A stretch of DNA of 64,000 nucleotides from Zunongwangia atlantica 22II14-10F7 (GCF_002094855.1 NZ_ARYN01000008.1:62001-126000), one strand, 5' to 3'. Numbered from the stretch's first letter, positions 50,732 to 60,022 are shown. Numbers and translations are program-made. The notes: generated by a model from the letters alone, not told the origin.

Positions 50732-51544
50732 ATGGGATTATTAAAGAAAAATCCATTTGGACATATTTTATTTTTAAAGAAATGGCTAATTCGATTATTT
50801 GGTTTAATGACGCACAGGCGTTATCGAGGTTTTAACGAATTAAATATTGAGGGTTCAGAAATTATTAAAAACTTACCAGAAACCGGGGTATTATTTGTAT
50901 CCAATCATCAAACCTATTTTGCAGATGTAGTGGCGATGTTTCATGTGTTTAACGCTAGTCTTAGCGGTAGGGTAGATAGCATAAAAAATGTGGGATATAT
51001 CTGGCAGCCTAAACTAAATATCTATTATGTGGCGGCAAAAGAAACCATGAAAGCAGGTTTACTGGCAAGAATTTTGGCTTATGCGGGTGCAATTAAAGTT
51101 GAAAGAACCTGGCGCTCTAAAGGACAGGACGTAAAGCGAAAAGTGAATCCAGACGATTCTAAAAACGTGGGAGTTGCTTTAGATGATGGTTGGGTAATTA
51201 CCTTTCCGCAGGGAACTACGACGCCTTTTAAACCTATTAGAAAAGGAACTGCGCATATTATAAAACAATATAAACCAATTGTTGTTCCTATCGTTATTGA
51301 TGGTTTTAGACGTTCTTTTGATAAAAAAGGATTACGAATTAAAAAACGCGGAATTCTTCAATCGTTTCAGGTAAAAGAACCTTTAGAGATCGACTACGAA
51401 AATGATAGTGTGGAAGAAATTGTAGGTAAAATTGAATATGCTATCGAGCAACATTCTTCTTTCTTAAAAGTAATCCCAATGGAAGAATTAGAAGAAATAG
51501 AGCATTTAAATGAAAAACGCCGCTATTCTTATAAAGAAGAATAG
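50732..51544 (+). CDS. 1-acylglycerol-3-phosphate acyltransferase-like protein
   Basis: This is a 270-residue protein counted from the ATG at 50732. The TTG at 50717 is possible but adds nothing conserved. The acyltransferase core has VSNHQTYFADVVAMFHVF, where His is followed by five residues before Asp rather than the usual four, and FPQGTTTPFKPIRKGTAHI in place of FPEGT. The family acylates lysophosphatidate or other lipid acceptors. A strongly basic N-terminus with one likely membrane-associated helix is present. Confidence 0.82.
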   Translation: MGLLKKNPFGHILFLKKWLIRLFGLMTHRRYRGFNELNIEGSEIIKNLPETGVLFVSNHQTYFADVVAMFHVFNASLSGRVDSIKNVGYIWQPKLNIYYVAAKETMKAGLLARILAYAGAIKVERTWRSKGQDVKRKVNPDDSKNVGVALDDGWVITFPQGTTTPFKPIRKGTAHIIKQYKPIVVPIVIDGFRRSFDKKGLRIKKRGILQSFQVKEPLEIDYENDSVEEIVGKIEYAIEQHSSFLKVIPMEELEEIEHLNEKRRYSYKEE

Positions 51545-51574
51545 CAGCGCACTTATTTCAGAATTAGATAGGTG

Positions 51575-52216
51575 TTAATCGCAGTCTAAATTCTCTAACT
51601 GCGTATAATTTCTCTTTAGTCGTTTTAATAGAATTCCGTAGATAAGTCGGTAGAAAAGCCATAGGATTCCTATAAAAGCTCCTAGTGCAACTACGATTAT
51701 CCCTGTAAATTTTAGCCAGTCTAAGGCATCAAAAACATACGCGCTACTATCTGCTACCTGTGCATCTTCTATATGATGGTAAATAATTAGATAGGCATAA
51801 GCCAGTGCAGTTACCGCAGTTCCTATTAAAACATAAAGAATATAAGATTTAACCGTTCTACGGGTTTTTATAATGTCTTTCATTAATTGTTTTGCTGAAC
51901 TTGTCGAGTTTATCTGCCTGTAGTTCATGTAAAATCTAAACATGAAGTAGAAGGTGATCAAATAATTGATTCCGTATACCCACATGGTTATTTCCTTTAA
52001 GTCTAGCTGTTCTAAAGAATTCCAGTATTCTTCATCTGCAGCCACTAAATTGAATAAGACTCCAAATAGAAATTCACAGATACTTATAATAAAGATCCAT
52101 TTAACGATAGACGAAGATCTCTTCCAGATCATTTGGTAAATTTCGTCATAGGAAACTTTAGGAAGGCTTGCTTCCTGGCTTTTCCAGTTCTTTTTTAATA
52201 ATTCTAATCCATCCAT
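51575..52216 (-). CDS. Membrane protein encoded after an ECF sigma factor
   Basis: This 213-residue protein has an N-terminal cytoplasmic region (about 1-35) and four or five helices. It follows the ECF sigma gene by 3 bp in the same operon, so a role as an anti-sigma factor is plausible, although no canonical anti-sigma zinc motif is visible. I do not recognise the family. Confidence 0.65.
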   Translation of the reverse strand: MDGLELLKKNWKSQEASLPKVSYDEIYQMIWKRSSSIVKWIFIISICEFLFGVLFNLVAADEEYWNSLEQLDLKEITMWVYGINYLITFYFMFRFYMNYRQINSTSSAKQLMKDIIKTRRTVKSYILYVLIGTAVTALAYAYLIIYHHIEDAQVADSSAYVFDALDWLKFTGIIVVALGAFIGILWLFYRLIYGILLKRLKRNYTQLENLDCD

Positions 52217-52219
52217 AGC

Positions 52220-52720
52220 TTACGGATTTAAAACGCTTTTAAGTTTGGTTTTTATTCTATTCATCTTCACTCTGGCGTTCACCTCACTTATTCCTAAAGT
52301 TTCAGATATTTCTTTGTAATTCTTGTCTTCCAGATATAAAAAAACTAGTGCTTTTTCGATATCGTTTAATTCTTTTATGGCATTATACATTAATCCTAAT
52401 TGCTGTTCGGTTTCATCATTATACTCTTCGGCTTTAATTTTAAAATGAACAGTATCGAAATCCTGGGTAGCAATTCCTCTTTTTTTCTTTCTATATAAAG
52501 TAATTGCGGTATTTAAAGCTACGCGGTACATCCAGGTACTAAACTTTGCATCGCCTCTAAATTTTGGATAGGCTTTCCAAAGCTGGATGGTGATTTCTTG
52601 AAATAGATCATTATGCGATTCCCTATCATGCGTATAAAGCCTACAGATTTTATGCGCAATATTTTGGTGCCGCTCTAATTTGGAAACAAACTGGTGCTCT
52701 AATTCTTTATCCACAATCAC
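52220..52720 (-). CDS. ECF-family RNA polymerase sigma factor
   Basis: This 166-residue protein has region 2 (about 20-90, HDRESHNDLFQEITIQLWKAYPKFRGDAKFSTWMYRVALNTAITLYRKKKR) and region 4 (about 110-160, ELNDIEKALVFLYLEDKNYKEISETLGISEVNARVKMNRIKTKLK). It precedes a membrane protein gene by 3 bp and diverges from the NDH-2 gene. A signal is not indicated. Confidence 0.94.
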   Translation of the reverse strand: MIVDKELEHQFVSKLERHQNIAHKICRLYTHDRESHNDLFQEITIQLWKAYPKFRGDAKFSTWMYRVALNTAITLYRKKKRGIATQDFDTVHFKIKAEEYNDETEQQLGLMYNAIKELNDIEKALVFLYLEDKNYKEISETLGISEVNARVKMNRIKTKLKSVLNP

Positions 52721-52812
52721 TCGTTAGCTACTAGTATGTTGCAATAATAGATAAAATGTTACAAAATATTTTAAATTCAAGTTAATGATCCCTGTATTTA
52801 TGGTATAAGCTG

Positions 52813-52820
52813 TAACTTTG
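52813..52820 (+). promoter_or_regulatory. -7 box of the NDH-2 gene
   Basis: TAACTTTG matches TAnnTTTG exactly and lies 17 nt before the ATG at 52838. No TTTG is visible at -33. Confidence 0.55.
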
Positions 52821-52837
52821 TTTCACAATCAATAGTT

Positions 52838-54145
52838 ATGAATATACCCAGGACAGAATTACCCAGGGTGGTTATAATTGGTGGAGGTTTTGCCGGAATG
52901 GCACTCGCAAGAAAGTTGTTACACGAAAATGTTCAAATGGTCTTAATAGATCGTAACAACTACCACACTTTTCAACCCCTTTTATATCAGGTTTCAACCG
53001 CAGGTTTAGAACCCGATTCGATAGCTTACCCTCTTCGTAAAGTTACCAGAAATTCCAAAAAATGTTTTTTTAGAAATGCAGAAGTAGAATCTATAGATGC
53101 AGAAAATCAAATAGTTAACACCAGTATTGGTGAGATTATTTATGATTATCTGGTAATCGCTACAGGTTCTAAAACAAATTTCTTCGGAAATAAATCTGTA
53201 GAAAATAATGCCATGTGGATGAAAACCGTCCCGCAGGCATTGAATATACGGAGTCTTATTTTAGAAAATCTGGAGCAGGCTGTTATTGAAAATGATCCAG
53301 AAAAGCGTAAAGCTTTACTGAATTTTGTTTTAGTAGGAGCCGGACCAACAGGAGTAGAGTTAAGTGGAGCAATAGCCGAATTGCGTAATAATATCGTTCC
53401 AAAAGATTATCCAGATCTTAATCCAGCTGAAATGAATATTCATTTGCTGGAAGGATTAGATCGTGTATTGCCTCCAATGAGTGAAAAATCTTCTCAAAAA
53501 GCACAAAAGTTTTTAGAAGATCTTGGGGTGCAAATTCACTTAAACACGATGGTGCAAAGTTATGATGGGCATTTGGTAACCACCAATACCGATCTTTCTT
53601 TAAAAACAGAAACTTTAGTATGGTCTGCCGGCGTAACCGGTGCACCCGTTAAAGGTTTAAATGCTTCAGCTTTGGTAGAGAAAGCAAATCGTTACGAAGT
53701 AAATGCGTTTAACCAGGTAAATGGTTACGAAAATGTATTTGCCATTGGCGATATTGCCGTTATGCAAAGTGAAGATTTTCCTAGAGGTCATCCTATGGTT
53801 GCGCAGCCCGCAATACAACAGGGAAGGCATCTGGCAAAAAACCTTAAAAGAATTTTAAAAGGAGAGCCTTTAGAACCATTTAGTTATTTTGATAAAGGTA
53901 GTATGGCTACAGTAGGTAGAAATAAAGCCGTAGTAGATATAGGAAAATCTACCTTTGGTGGCTTTTTTGCCTGGTTTATCTGGATGTTTGTTCACCTTTG
54001 GTTTTTAATTGGTTTTAGAAACAGGCTTGTAACTTTTTGTAATTGGGTTTACAATTACATTAATTTTGATCGTGCTGCACGTCTTATTATTAGACCGTTT
54101 AAGTCGAATAGAGAAAATCTTGAAGCCGACCAGAAAAAGATTTAA
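52838..54145 (+). CDS. Type II NADH:quinone oxidoreductase (NDH-2)
   Basis: This 435-residue FAD protein has the N-terminal Rossmann motif PRVVIIGGGFAGMALARKLL and the quinone-related segment NYHTFQPLLYQVSTAGLEP. The NADH-binding GAGPTGVELSGAIAE, the VWSAGV and FAIGDIAV motifs, and a C-terminal amphipathic/membrane region (FFAWFIWMFVHLWFLIGFRNR) also fit. It oxidises NADH and feeds electrons to quinone at the inner membrane without proton pumping. A strong terminator follows. Confidence 0.93.
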   Translation: MNIPRTELPRVVIIGGGFAGMALARKLLHENVQMVLIDRNNYHTFQPLLYQVSTAGLEPDSIAYPLRKVTRNSKKCFFRNAEVESIDAENQIVNTSIGEIIYDYLVIATGSKTNFFGNKSVENNAMWMKTVPQALNIRSLILENLEQAVIENDPEKRKALLNFVLVGAGPTGVELSGAIAELRNNIVPKDYPDLNPAEMNIHLLEGLDRVLPPMSEKSSQKAQKFLEDLGVQIHLNTMVQSYDGHLVTTNTDLSLKTETLVWSAGVTGAPVKGLNASALVEKANRYEVNAFNQVNGYENVFAIGDIAVMQSEDFPRGHPMVAQPAIQQGRHLAKNLKRILKGEPLEPFSYFDKGSMATVGRNKAVVDIGKSTFGGFFAWFIWMFVHLWFLIGFRNRLVTFCNWVYNYINFDRAARLIIRPFKSNRENLEADQKKI

Positions 54146-54178
54146 AAGTTTTTATAAAGACAGAATAAAGAAAATTTT

Positions 54179-54206
54179 AAAACCCGAATCTCAGGATTCG
54201 GGTTTT
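54179..54206 (+). terminator. Terminator of the NDH-2 gene
   Basis: AAAACCCGAATC-TCAG-GATTCGGGTTTT is a perfect 12-bp stem followed by a T-rich stretch. Confidence 0.9.
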
Positions 54207-54304
54207 GTTTTTTCAATTGGTCGGTAAAAATTTACAGTTCAGTTTTATTTTTTAGAAGAGGAGGAATTCCTGAAGCATTTTTGACCTATAAAATCAATCA
54301 AAAA

Positions 54305-56467
54305 ATGAACTTTAGTTATTCTCTTTTATTTTTCGTAGTCCTTTTTATCGGAAAATCATCATTTGCACAGCAGGAAATTTCTGGTCTTGTTACCGATAAA
54401 AAAAAGCAGCCTATTTCCGGTGCTAATATTTATCTAAAAGGAACTTACGATGGCGCCATTTCAGATGAAAATGGTCATTTTAATTTCACTTCAGAAAAAA
54501 CCGGAACGCAAACGCTAGTTATTTCATTTCTTTCTTTCGAAACCAAAGAGATTTCAGGAGAAATAAATAGCTTCAAAAACCTCCAAATTCAGCTTTCCGA
54601 AAAATTTGATGCTTTGGAAGCCGTGGTAATTAATGCCGGGAATTTTGAAGCAGGAACAACTTCAGAAGCTTCAGTTTTAAAACCTTTGGATATCGTGACC
54701 ACAGCAGGGAGCGTGGGAAACATTATCACTGCTTTAGAGACTTTACCCGGGACGCAAAGTGTGGGTGAAGATGGGCGTTTATTTGTTCGCGGCGGTGATG
54801 CCAGTGAAACCCAAACTTTTGTAGACGGACTGCGAGTAGGGCAGCCTTACAACGCTTCAGTTAGAAATATCCCTTCCAGAGGTCGATTTTCACCTTATTT
54901 ATTTAAAGGAATGTCGTTTTCTACCGGTGGTTACAGTGCTGAATACGGTAATGCTTTATCTAGCGTTTTAGTAATGGATACCCAGGATGAAGCTGAAGAA
55001 GATAATACTGAACTTAGTTTTATGAGTTTGGGGCTTGGGATTGGAAAAACCAAAAACTGGGAAAAAAGCTCGATTACACTTAATGCCAGTTACGCTAATC
55101 TTGGCCCGTATCAATCCTTAATTGATCAAAACATCACATTCCATAAACCTTTCCAGTCTATAGCGGGTGAAGCGGTTTTTAGAAATCAATTCGAAAACGG
55201 ACTTTTAAAGGTATATACTGCTTACGATCATTCTTCTTTTAATGTTGAGCAGCCTATCTACGGAAGCACCCAAACGGTAGATCTAAAAAACAATAATTTT
55301 TACATGAATTCTTCTTACGTTCATTCTTTAGGGAATAAATGGCATTTATTTGGCGGAATTAGCTACGGAAACAGCAAAAATGATATTAATTTATTTGCTG
55401 AAGAAGGTGAAGAAATGATTGATGATACTGAAAATAGTTTTCATTTAAAGACTAAACTAAGCAAAAGATTTACCGATAAGATAAAACTGAATTTTGGAGC
55501 AGAATATTTTAATACCAATTTTAAACAATCTTACCAATCTGAAGCAATAGAATTTAAACCAAATTATACTTCTGGATTATTTTCAGTGTTTACAGAAACA
55601 AACATTTTCTTTAGCCAGAATCTTGCCGCAAAAGTTGGGTTAAGAGCCACTCAGGATGCGTTGCTGGATGAGGTTTTTGTGAGTCCGCGTTTATCCTTAG
55701 CTTATAAAATTGATGAAAATCAACAAATTTCGACTGCTTTTGGAAATTTTAGACAGCAGCCAACTCAGGATTATTTAAAATTCGATCAGGATTTAATTCA
55801 GCAAAAAGCTACCCATTATATCCTTAATTACCAATATTCAAAAGCTTCAACCACACTAAAAGCCGAGGCTTATTTTAAAGAATATCGGGATTTATTAACC
55901 TATACGGGAGATGAAATTACGTATGATTCTAATTTTGCAAATAATGGCTCGGGTTATGCAAAGGGAATCGATATTTTTTGGCGCGATGGACATTTTAAAA
56001 ACTTAGATTATTGGATTTCGTATTCGTTTATAGATTCAGAAAGAAAATATCAAAATTATCCAGAGCAGGTTACCCCAAATTTTATTGCAAATCATAATTT
56101 ATCTGTAGTAAGTAAATATTGGATTCAGTCTTTGCGCAGCCAGGCAGGTCTTACGTATAATTTTAATTCAGGTCGCCCTTATAACAATCCTAATTCCTCA
56201 CAATTTATGGCATCAAAAAGTAAATCTTACCACAGTTTAAACTTCAATTGGGCCTATTTGTTAAATAAGCAGCAGATTCTTTTTGTATCGGTTTCTAATG
56301 TTTTAGGCACCCAAAATATATTTGGATACGAGTATTCGAATACGCCAAATGCTGCAGGAAATTATACCGCAAGAGCAATTAGGCCGGCGGCAGATCGCTT
56401 TTTCTTTGTAGGATTCTTTTGGACCATTAGCGATAATAAAAACCGCAATCAATTAGACCAGCTTTAA
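54305..56467 (+). CDS. TonB-dependent outer-membrane receptor
   Basis: This 720-residue protein is counted from the ATG at about 54305, which gives a signal peptide MNFSYSLLFFVVLFIGKSSFAQ. A carboxypeptidase-regulatory-like domain (about 25-105) precedes a plug domain (LEAVVINAGNFEAG, VRGGDASETQTFVDGLRV, SFSTGGYSAEYGNALSSVLVMDT) and a beta-barrel up to the final residues. It is shorter than SusC proteins and lacks an adjacent SusD gene. The ligand is unknown. The TPR and LytS/LytTR genes follow on the same strand, though a 190-bp gap with hairpins intervenes. Confidence 0.9.
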   Translation: MNFSYSLLFFVVLFIGKSSFAQQEISGLVTDKKKQPISGANIYLKGTYDGAISDENGHFNFTSEKTGTQTLVISFLSFETKEISGEINSFKNLQIQLSEKFDALEAVVINAGNFEAGTTSEASVLKPLDIVTTAGSVGNIITALETLPGTQSVGEDGRLFVRGGDASETQTFVDGLRVGQPYNASVRNIPSRGRFSPYLFKGMSFSTGGYSAEYGNALSSVLVMDTQDEAEEDNTELSFMSLGLGIGKTKNWEKSSITLNASYANLGPYQSLIDQNITFHKPFQSIAGEAVFRNQFENGLLKVYTAYDHSSFNVEQPIYGSTQTVDLKNNNFYMNSSYVHSLGNKWHLFGGISYGNSKNDINLFAEEGEEMIDDTENSFHLKTKLSKRFTDKIKLNFGAEYFNTNFKQSYQSEAIEFKPNYTSGLFSVFTETNIFFSQNLAAKVGLRATQDALLDEVFVSPRLSLAYKIDENQQISTAFGNFRQQPTQDYLKFDQDLIQQKATHYILNYQYSKASTTLKAEAYFKEYRDLLTYTGDEITYDSNFANNGSGYAKGIDIFWRDGHFKNLDYWISYSFIDSERKYQNYPEQVTPNFIANHNLSVVSKYWIQSLRSQAGLTYNFNSGRPYNNPNSSQFMASKSKSYHSLNFNWAYLLNKQQILFVSVSNVLGTQNIFGYEYSNTPNAAGNYTARAIRPAADRFFFVGFFWTISDNKNRNQLDQL

Positions 56468-56603
56468 AAATACAGTTGGGTATCGAAATTCGACGATTCA
56501 GCAATCAATTATTTTAAAGCGGATAGTATTTATTCAATTTTACATCAATAAATCAAAAAGCTCGTCAAGTCCGCGAGAAATGAAAATGGACATTTTAAAA
56601 TTT

Positions 56604-56640
56604 CGAGATCCGTCTCGGGTAATCAAACCCTCAAAGAGGG
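56604..56640. repeat. Two adjacent short hairpins ahead of the TPR gene
   Basis: CGAGA-TCCG-TCTCG (56604-56617) and CCCTC-AAA-GAGGG (56628-56640) are both perfect and stand 10 nt apart. The second ends 17 nt before the ATG at 56658. No T run follows. Leader structures or a repeat relic are both possible. Confidence 0.45.
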
Positions 56641-56657
56641 ATTAAAACAATCAAAAA

Positions 56658-57278
56658 ATGAAAACAATTATTATTTTATTTTTACTTACCGTTTCTGAAG
56701 TTATTTCAGCACAGAATTATGAAGAAGCAATGCAAAAAGCAATGCAAACCTGGCAGGAAGGTAATGTAGAAACAGCCAGCGCTATTTTTGAACGTGTTGC
56801 AGCGGTTGAGCAGGAAAACTGGTTACCAGATTATTATTTAGGTTTGGTAAATACCACTGCAGCTTTCAGCACAAAAGATAAAAAAGTTTTGGAAGTTCAA
56901 CTTAAAAAAGCAGAAACTGCATTACAATCTGCTTTGTTAAAAACCGAAGAAAATGCTGAGCTTTTAGTATTGGAAGCCTTAATTTATACGGTTAAGATTA
57001 CGCAAAACCCTATGGTAAACGGACAAAAATATATGCCGAAAGTAAGCGAAATCTACGCAAAAGCTGAAAAACTGGAACCAAAGAACCCAAGAGTGAAATT
57101 CGAAAAAGCACAATTTGAGCTTGGTGGAGCAAAGTTTTTTGGTAGTGATCTAACTCCAATTTGTAAAGAAATTGAAGCCTCTATTGTATTGTTCGATGAG
57201 TTTGAAAATGATACGCCATTTTATCCAAACTGGGGAAAAGATCAGGCAGTAGAAGCTTTAAAAAGTTGTAAAAACTAA
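56658..57278 (+). CDS. Exported TPR-like protein
   Basis: This 206-residue protein has a signal peptide (MKTIIILFLLTVSEVISAQ). The mature part consists of paired helices similar to TPR units (YEEAMQKAMQTWQEGNVETASAIFERVAAVEQENWLPDYYLGLV in pieces). Lys-rich regions follow. The gene lies 54 bp before the LytS-type kinase gene and after a TonB receptor, so it may be a periplasmic partner of one of these. The function is unknown. Confidence 0.7.
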   Translation: MKTIIILFLLTVSEVISAQNYEEAMQKAMQTWQEGNVETASAIFERVAAVEQENWLPDYYLGLVNTTAAFSTKDKKVLEVQLKKAETALQSALLKTEENAELLVLEALIYTVKITQNPMVNGQKYMPKVSEIYAKAEKLEPKNPRVKFEKAQFELGGAKFFGSDLTPICKEIEASIVLFDEFENDTPFYPNWGKDQAVEALKSCKN

Positions 57279-57332
57279 GCTAGTCTCGATTTAGATGGAA
57301 TTGTAGTATTTTTAGAAAGCAATAATATTCTT

Positions 57333-58664
57333 ATGAAAACGATTTTAAAAGTATTAAAAATAGGTCTTATAGTTTCTTTACTAGTGATTCTTTTAGATGC
57401 GGCCGCAAATAATTTCGAGATTAGAGAAATGAAGAGCTTTAGTACTATTGGAATTTACCTTTTTTATTGCTTTGCCTTAACCATAGTGAACGTTTTATTT
57501 TCTATGGCTTTCGAAAAATTTGTTGGCTGGAAAAATACTGGTGTTCGTAAATTATTGCTGTCTACCGGGGGGTCGATATTGGTTACTTTAATCGCCTATT
57601 TTTTATGCCGAATGGCACATTTAACTTTAATGGATCCAGTTTATAATGTGTCTGAATTTCTGGCTAATGAAGATCTTGGTAATTATTTATTTCCATTGCT
57701 TTTTAGCACCTGTATTTCCCTTTTCTTTCATCTGGTTTACTTTTTTAAAGCTTCCCAGGAAGAAAAGGTTAAAGAACAAAAGATTATTGCAGGAACAGCA
57801 ACATCAAGATTCGACGCTCTTAAAAATCAATTAGATCCTCATTTTCTTTTTAATAGTTTAAATGTATTAAGCTCTCTGATAGATGAAGATCCAGATATGG
57901 CACAAAAATTTACCGGCTCACTTTCTAAAGTTTATCGCTATGTTTTAGAACAAAAAAGCAAAGAACTGGTAACGGTAGAGGAGGAGCTAAAATTTGCCAA
58001 AGTGTATATGAATCTTTTAAAAATGCGTTTTGAGGATTCTATCATTTATAATTTTCCTGAAAAGTTAACGAATCCTGATGCTAAGGTGGTTCCGCTTTCG
58101 CTTCAGTTATTATTAGAAAATACGGTAAAACACAATAAAATAACACCAGCTTCTCCCTTGGTAATCACTATTTACGAGGCAGATAATGTTTTGGTAGTGA
58201 AGAATAACCTTCAGCCCAAAGAAATTTTGAAAAGTGGAAGCGGTGTAGGACTTGTAAATATCAAAGAACGATACAGTTTACTTACCAATCGAACCATGGA
58301 AATCATTAAAACTGAAGATGAATTTATGGTACGTCTCCCATTATTAACCAAACAAACTAACCAGGTAAAACCTGTAAAAATTGAAAAAATGGAAATCATC
58401 GAAAATAAAAGCTATCTAAACGCAAAAGAACAGGTAAAAAAAGAAAAGGAGTTTTATGGAAACTTAACTTCGTATTGCATCGTAATCCCAGTATTAGCTG
58501 TTTTTAATTATCTAACAACAGGTTTCTTATGGGTTATCTTCCCGGCTTTAGGTTGGGGAATAGGACTGTTATTTCACGGTCTTGCAGCTTTCAATTATAG
58601 TCCGTTTTTAGGAAGAGATTGGGAAGAACGCAAGATTAAAGAACTAATGAACAAAGAAGACTAA
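57333..58664 (+). CDS. LytS/YehU-type sensor histidine kinase with a C-terminal 2TM domain
   Basis: This 443-residue membrane kinase has four N-terminal helices (about 7-150) and a His_kinase domain with KNQLDPHFLFNSLNVLSSLIDEDP (the phosphorylated His in DPHF). The ATPase segment LQLLLENTVKHNK and GSGVGLVNIKERY follow. An additional 2TM domain lies at residues about 365-443 (NAKEQVKKEKEFYGNLTSY, FPALGWGIGLLFHGLAAF, GRDWEERKIKELM). The next gene encodes an isolated 2TM domain of the same type, then a LytTR regulator. It signals by phosphotransfer to the LytTR protein. Confidence 0.92.
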   Translation: MKTILKVLKIGLIVSLLVILLDAAANNFEIREMKSFSTIGIYLFYCFALTIVNVLFSMAFEKFVGWKNTGVRKLLLSTGGSILVTLIAYFLCRMAHLTLMDPVYNVSEFLANEDLGNYLFPLLFSTCISLFFHLVYFFKASQEEKVKEQKIIAGTATSRFDALKNQLDPHFLFNSLNVLSSLIDEDPDMAQKFTGSLSKVYRYVLEQKSKELVTVEEELKFAKVYMNLLKMRFEDSIIYNFPEKLTNPDAKVVPLSLQLLLENTVKHNKITPASPLVITIYEADNVLVVKNNLQPKEILKSGSGVGLVNIKERYSLLTNRTMEIIKTEDEFMVRLPLLTKQTNQVKPVKIEKMEIIENKSYLNAKEQVKKEKEFYGNLTSYCIVIPVLAVFNYLTTGFLWVIFPALGWGIGLLFHGLAAFNYSPFLGRDWEERKIKELMNKED

Positions 58665-58674
58665 ATCATCGATC

Positions 58675-58977
58675 ATGAAAAATTCAGAAGAAAAATATAT
58701 AGAAGCACGTAAAAAAGTGCAAAAAATGAAGGATTTTTATACGCACTTAATGGTGTTCATCGTAGTAAATCTCTTTTTATTCGGAATAAACTGGTACACT
58801 ATCGATCTACAATATCCCTGGTTTTTATGGGTTCTATTTGGCTGGGGAATAGGATTGGCTTTCGATTATTTAAAAGCTTTTGATAAAAACCCAATGTTTA
58901 ATAAAGATTGGGAAGAGCGCAAGATAAATGAGTATATGAATAAAGATCAGCAGCAGGATCAGCAACGCTGGGAATAA
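58675..58977 (+). CDS. Isolated 2TM-domain protein
   Basis: This 100-residue protein is a free copy of the C-terminal domain of the preceding kinase. It keeps ARKKVQKMKDFYTHL, LFGWGIGLAFDYLKAF and NKDWEERKINEYMNK, which match the kinase segments almost position by position. It has two helices with both ends in the cytoplasm. Gaps are 10 bp to the kinase and 9 bp to the response regulator. It may form hetero-oligomers with the kinase, which is inference. Confidence 0.88.
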   Translation: MKNSEEKYIEARKKVQKMKDFYTHLMVFIVVNLFLFGINWYTIDLQYPWFLWVLFGWGIGLAFDYLKAFDKNPMFNKDWEERKINEYMNKDQQQDQQRWE

Positions 58978-58986
58978 TAAGTAGTG

Positions 58987-59739
58987 ATGAAAATAGTAAT
59001 TGTTGAAGACGAAAAGCCTGCCGCCAGGCGATTAAACCGCTTATTAAATAAAAAAGGATTAGAGGTAGAAATTATGCTTCACTCGGTAGCCGAGGGGATT
59101 GCGTGGTTTTCTGAAAATGAGCATCCAGATCTTATATTTTTAGATATTCAGCTTAGTGACGGGTTATCTTTTGAGATTTTTGAGAGCGTTAAGGTGAAAA
59201 GTGCTATCATTTTCACTACCGCTTATGATGAATATGCTTTAAAAGCCTTTAAGCTGAATAGTGTAGATTATTTACTGAAACCGATCGATGACGAGGAATT
59301 GGATGAAGCTATTGAAAAGTTTGAAGAAACTTATCAGTCAAAATCTGTAAAATTAAATGTAGACGATTTTAGAAGTCTGCTTAATTTTTCTGCTACCAAT
59401 AATTACAAATCTCGATTTACTATTCAGGTTGGGCAACATTTAAAGATTATTGATGTAGATGATATTGTATGTTTTTATTCTGAAAATAAAGCAACATATA
59501 TTCAAAATAATGAAGGTAGGGGATATTTGATGGATGTTTCTTTAGAGCAACTGGAAAAAGAACTGGATCCAGAAAAGTTCTTCAGAATTAATAGAAAGTG
59601 TATCGTTCATCTAAAAGCAATTAAAGATATTATTTCCTATACAAATTCCAGGTTAGAATTAAAACTCTTCAATTTCAACGAATTTCAGGTTATTGTTAGT
59701 CGTGAACGTGTAAAGGATTTCAAGAACTGGATTTCCTAG
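58987..59739 (+). CDS. LytTR-family response regulator
   Basis: This 250-residue protein is counted from the ATG at 58987 (a GTG lies directly before it). The receiver domain (about 1-118) has the acidic pair in IVEDEKPA, phosphoacceptor Asp in PDLIFLDIQLSDG, Thr in FTTAYDEYA and Lys in LLKPID. A LytTR DNA-binding domain follows (about 145-250). The partner kinase is encoded upstream. LytTR proteins bind direct repeats, but no obvious target site was identified here. Confidence 0.94.
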   Translation: MKIVIVEDEKPAARRLNRLLNKKGLEVEIMLHSVAEGIAWFSENEHPDLIFLDIQLSDGLSFEIFESVKVKSAIIFTTAYDEYALKAFKLNSVDYLLKPIDDEELDEAIEKFEETYQSKSVKLNVDDFRSLLNFSATNNYKSRFTIQVGQHLKIIDVDDIVCFYSENKATYIQNNEGRGYLMDVSLEQLEKELDPEKFFRINRKCIVHLKAIKDIISYTNSRLELKLFNFNEFQVIVSRERVKDFKNWIS

Positions 59740-59818
59740 AACTTATGATATTACAAAAAAAATGTTAAAATTCAAATTTTAGAAAACCAAAGAAAACCTG
59801 TTTTCGTAAGTATGGTAT

Positions 59819-59932
59819 AAAGGCTTCTAAAAAGCCTTTTACTTGAATCGTTTTTTTTGGTCGAATTTCTGATTTGAGTTTTTGATTTTTTTTGGTTGGT
59901 TAGAGTGAAAGGCTTGTTTTTACAAGCCTTTC
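59819..59932 (+). terminator. Two hairpins after the LytTR gene
   Basis: AAAGGCTT-N5-AAGCCTTT (59819-59839) has a short T-rich tail. GAAAGGCTTG-N6-CAAGCCTTTC (59907-59932) lacks one. The first is the likelier terminator. The second is a related stem carrying the same AAAGGCTT core. Confidence 0.6.
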
Positions 59933-59972
59933 AGTTTGCTCAAAACTACTGAGTTTACTACTAACACCTATG

Positions 59973-60001
59973 AAAAAAGCCCTGCATTTGCAGGGCTTTT
60001 T
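59973..60001 (-). terminator. Terminator of the anti-sigma gene
   Basis: AAAAGCCCTGC-ATTT-GCAGGGCTTTT is a perfect stem with runs on both sides. It lies 21 nt after the end of the anti-sigma gene on the minus strand. Confidence 0.85.
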
Positions 60002-60022
60002 AATTAACTAATTATTTAAACT

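Noticed and set aside
52812-52828. TGTAACTTTGTTTCAC ahead of the NDH-2 gene as a regulon site
   Set aside because: The GTAAC is part of the -7 box TAACTTTG itself and the other arm is TTTCA. The geometry differs from the three true copies.
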